Of a stretch of DNA of 16,275 nucleotides, positions 15,194 to 16,275 are shown one piece after another. The DNA is from an uncultured beta proteobacterium (GTDB lineage Bacteria; Pseudomonadota; Gammaproteobacteria; Burkholderiales; Burkholderiaceae_C): positions 1 to 16,275 of the forward strand of contig CAIWRE010000138.1 in assembly GCA_903914985.1 (NCBI GenBank), read 5' to 3'. A program made the translations under genes and the position numbers. The number at the start of each line of letters is the position of its first letter. Position 1 is the first letter of the stretch. Under the pieces are notes generated by a model that saw only the letters and a program-made list of their open reading frames with translations, searched no databases and had not been told where the DNA came from.

Positions 15194-16186
15194 ATGGCGC
15201 CGCCCAAGCAAACTCTGGTGTTTGGCTTTGTGGTGGTGCCTAATTTCTCGTTGATCGCGCTCAGCGCCTGCGTCGATCCGCTGCGCATAGCCAACGCGGT
15301 CTTGGGTCGCGCCACCTACCGCTCGGTGTTGCTGTCCGTGGATGGCGGTTTGGTGGTATCCAGTGATGGAATTGCCGTCATGACCCAGCACAGCCTGTCA
15401 GACGCGCCGCCGCTGGATGTGGTGTTCGTCATTGGCCCCAACCCCATTCCCAAGCGCGGTTTGCGCGCGCTCACCCTTTGGTTGAAGCGCATGGCTTCCC
15501 TGGGCTTGCCATTGGGTGGCATCGACACAGGTTCCTATTTGATGGCGCAGGCCGGGCTGCTGGACGGGTATCGCTGCACGATCCACTGGGAAGACCACGA
15601 GGCCATGGTGGAGCAATTCCCCCAGGTGATTGTGACGCCGCATTTTTTTGAAGTGGACCGGGACCGTTACACATGCAGCGGCGGCGTAGCGCCCCTGGAC
15701 CTGATGACCTATTTGCTGACCCGCTCTCCAGGAAGCCGTCAGCTAGCCAACGAAGTGGCCAATTTGCTGGTGGTGGAGCGACGCAGCCTGACCGATGTGC
15801 AAACTGTGTCCATCATTCATCAGGAACGCGTCACGCACCCGGTGGCGGTGGAAGCCCTGCGATTGATGGAGGCCAATGTATCCGAGCCACTCACCATGAC
15901 TGAGATTGCGACGTTCGCCGGCATGCCTTTGCGCAGTTTGCAACGGCTGTTTCGCCAGCAGTTTTCCAAATCGGCAGAACGCATTTATTTGGACATACGC
16001 CTCACGCATGCGCGCATTTTGGTGCGGCGCAGCGATAAAAGCCTGCGCGAGATTGCCCAGGAGACCGGATTTGCCTCGCCCTCGCACCTGACTGCGCGCT
16101 ACACGCCCCGTTTTGGAGCGCCGCCTCAAAAAGACCGGGCCAATCGCGAAATAGGCTTGGCGTATAAAGAAAAAATCTTGTCGTAA
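15194..16186 (+). CDS. GlxA-family AraC transcriptional regulator
   Basis: A 330-residue regulator with an N-terminal DJ-1/PfpI-like (GATase1) domain, about residues 8-190, and a C-terminal AraC double helix-turn-helix, about 225-310. The N-terminal domain starts F-G-F-V-V-V-P-N-F-S-L-I-A-L-S and has the D-P-L-R-I-A-N helix. At the nucleophile elbow, G-G-I-D111-T-G has Asp in place of Cys, so it is presumably a sensor and not an enzyme. H-W-E-D-H and C-S-G-G-V-A-P-L-D are typical of the GbdR/CdhR-like branch, which responds to amino-acid- or betaine-type metabolites. The open frame extends back to 15014 inside gpx, but ATG 15194 is the start that fits the domain; its ribosome site is weak. 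The gene may control the one that begins at 16257. Confidence 0.87.
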   Translation: MAPPKQTLVFGFVVVPNFSLIALSACVDPLRIANAVLGRATYRSVLLSVDGGLVVSSDGIAVMTQHSLSDAPPLDVVFVIGPNPIPKRGLRALTLWLKRMASLGLPLGGIDTGSYLMAQAGLLDGYRCTIHWEDHEAMVEQFPQVIVTPHFFEVDRDRYTCSGGVAPLDLMTYLLTRSPGSRQLANEVANLLVVERRSLTDVQTVSIIHQERVTHPVAVEALRLMEANVSEPLTMTEIATFAGMPLRSLQRLFRQQFSKSAERIYLDIRLTHARILVRRSDKSLREIAQETGFASPSHLTARYTPRFGAPPQKDRANREIGLAYKEKILS

Positions 16187-16256
16187 TTCGGAATTCTGCT
16201 GAATGGTATTGCCTTAATACTCGGGACAACTTTCCAGCAACTTCCGGAGCACCACT

Positions 16257-16275
16257 ATGACCATGCCCAACCTGA
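16257..16275 (+). CDS. Start of a further gene, cut by the window end
   Basis: ATG 16257 follows GGAG (16246-16249) at a 7-base spacing, and the six visible codons read M-T-M-P-N-L. It follows the GlxA-type regulator by 70 bp. Too little is visible to name the product. Confidence 0.5.

Overview
The window looks like a chromosomal stretch of a Gram-negative, respiring betaproteobacterium, most likely of the Comamonadaceae type (Rhodoferax/Polaromonas/Curvibacter-like). This is inferred from moderately high GC, type IV pilins, a MipA/OmpV porin-like protein, a TonB-dependent receptor, periplasmic c-type cytochrome and sorbosone-type dehydrogenase, LplT, and a GlxA-family regulator. I see no rRNA, tRNA, CRISPR, transposase or integrase. 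Coding density is high and the longest gap is about 250 bp.

Layout. (1) 1-1426: the tail of an unknown protein with a 24-residue W-V-x-Y repeat, converging on a PilE-type minor pilin, with a FimT/GspH-type pseudopilin divergent from the pilin. (2) 1515-5352: a small cupin overlapping an EamA/DMT exporter, a secreted dienelactone-hydrolase-like alpha/beta hydrolase, and a second, convergent EamA exporter. (3) 5451-7261, minus strand: a MipA/OmpV outer-membrane protein behind an NhaR-like LysR regulator, whose upstream region carries a perfect dyad. (4) 7439-12137, plus strand: an Rrf2/IscR-like regulator with no cysteines, an AT-rich leader, a secreted PQQ-type sorbosone/aldose dehydrogenase, a small secreted cytochrome c, and a TonB-dependent receptor that strongly resembles E. 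coli YncD/PqqU. (5) 12147-16275: alanine racemase (minus), divergent from the lysophospholipid transporter LplT, then glutathione peroxidase, a GlxA-family AraC regulator, and the first codons of another gene.

The most interesting part is region 4. The dehydrogenase family uses pyrroloquinoline quinone (PQQ) in the periplasm, the cytochrome is a plausible electron acceptor, and the receptor family imports PQQ across the outer membrane. No pqqABCDE-like gene is in the window. Together these suggest a compact PQQ-scavenging and sugar-oxidation locus in which an exported apo-enzyme is loaded with imported cofactor without PQQ needing to cross the inner membrane. The link is inferred from family resemblance and gene order; substrate and regulation are not shown by the sequence.
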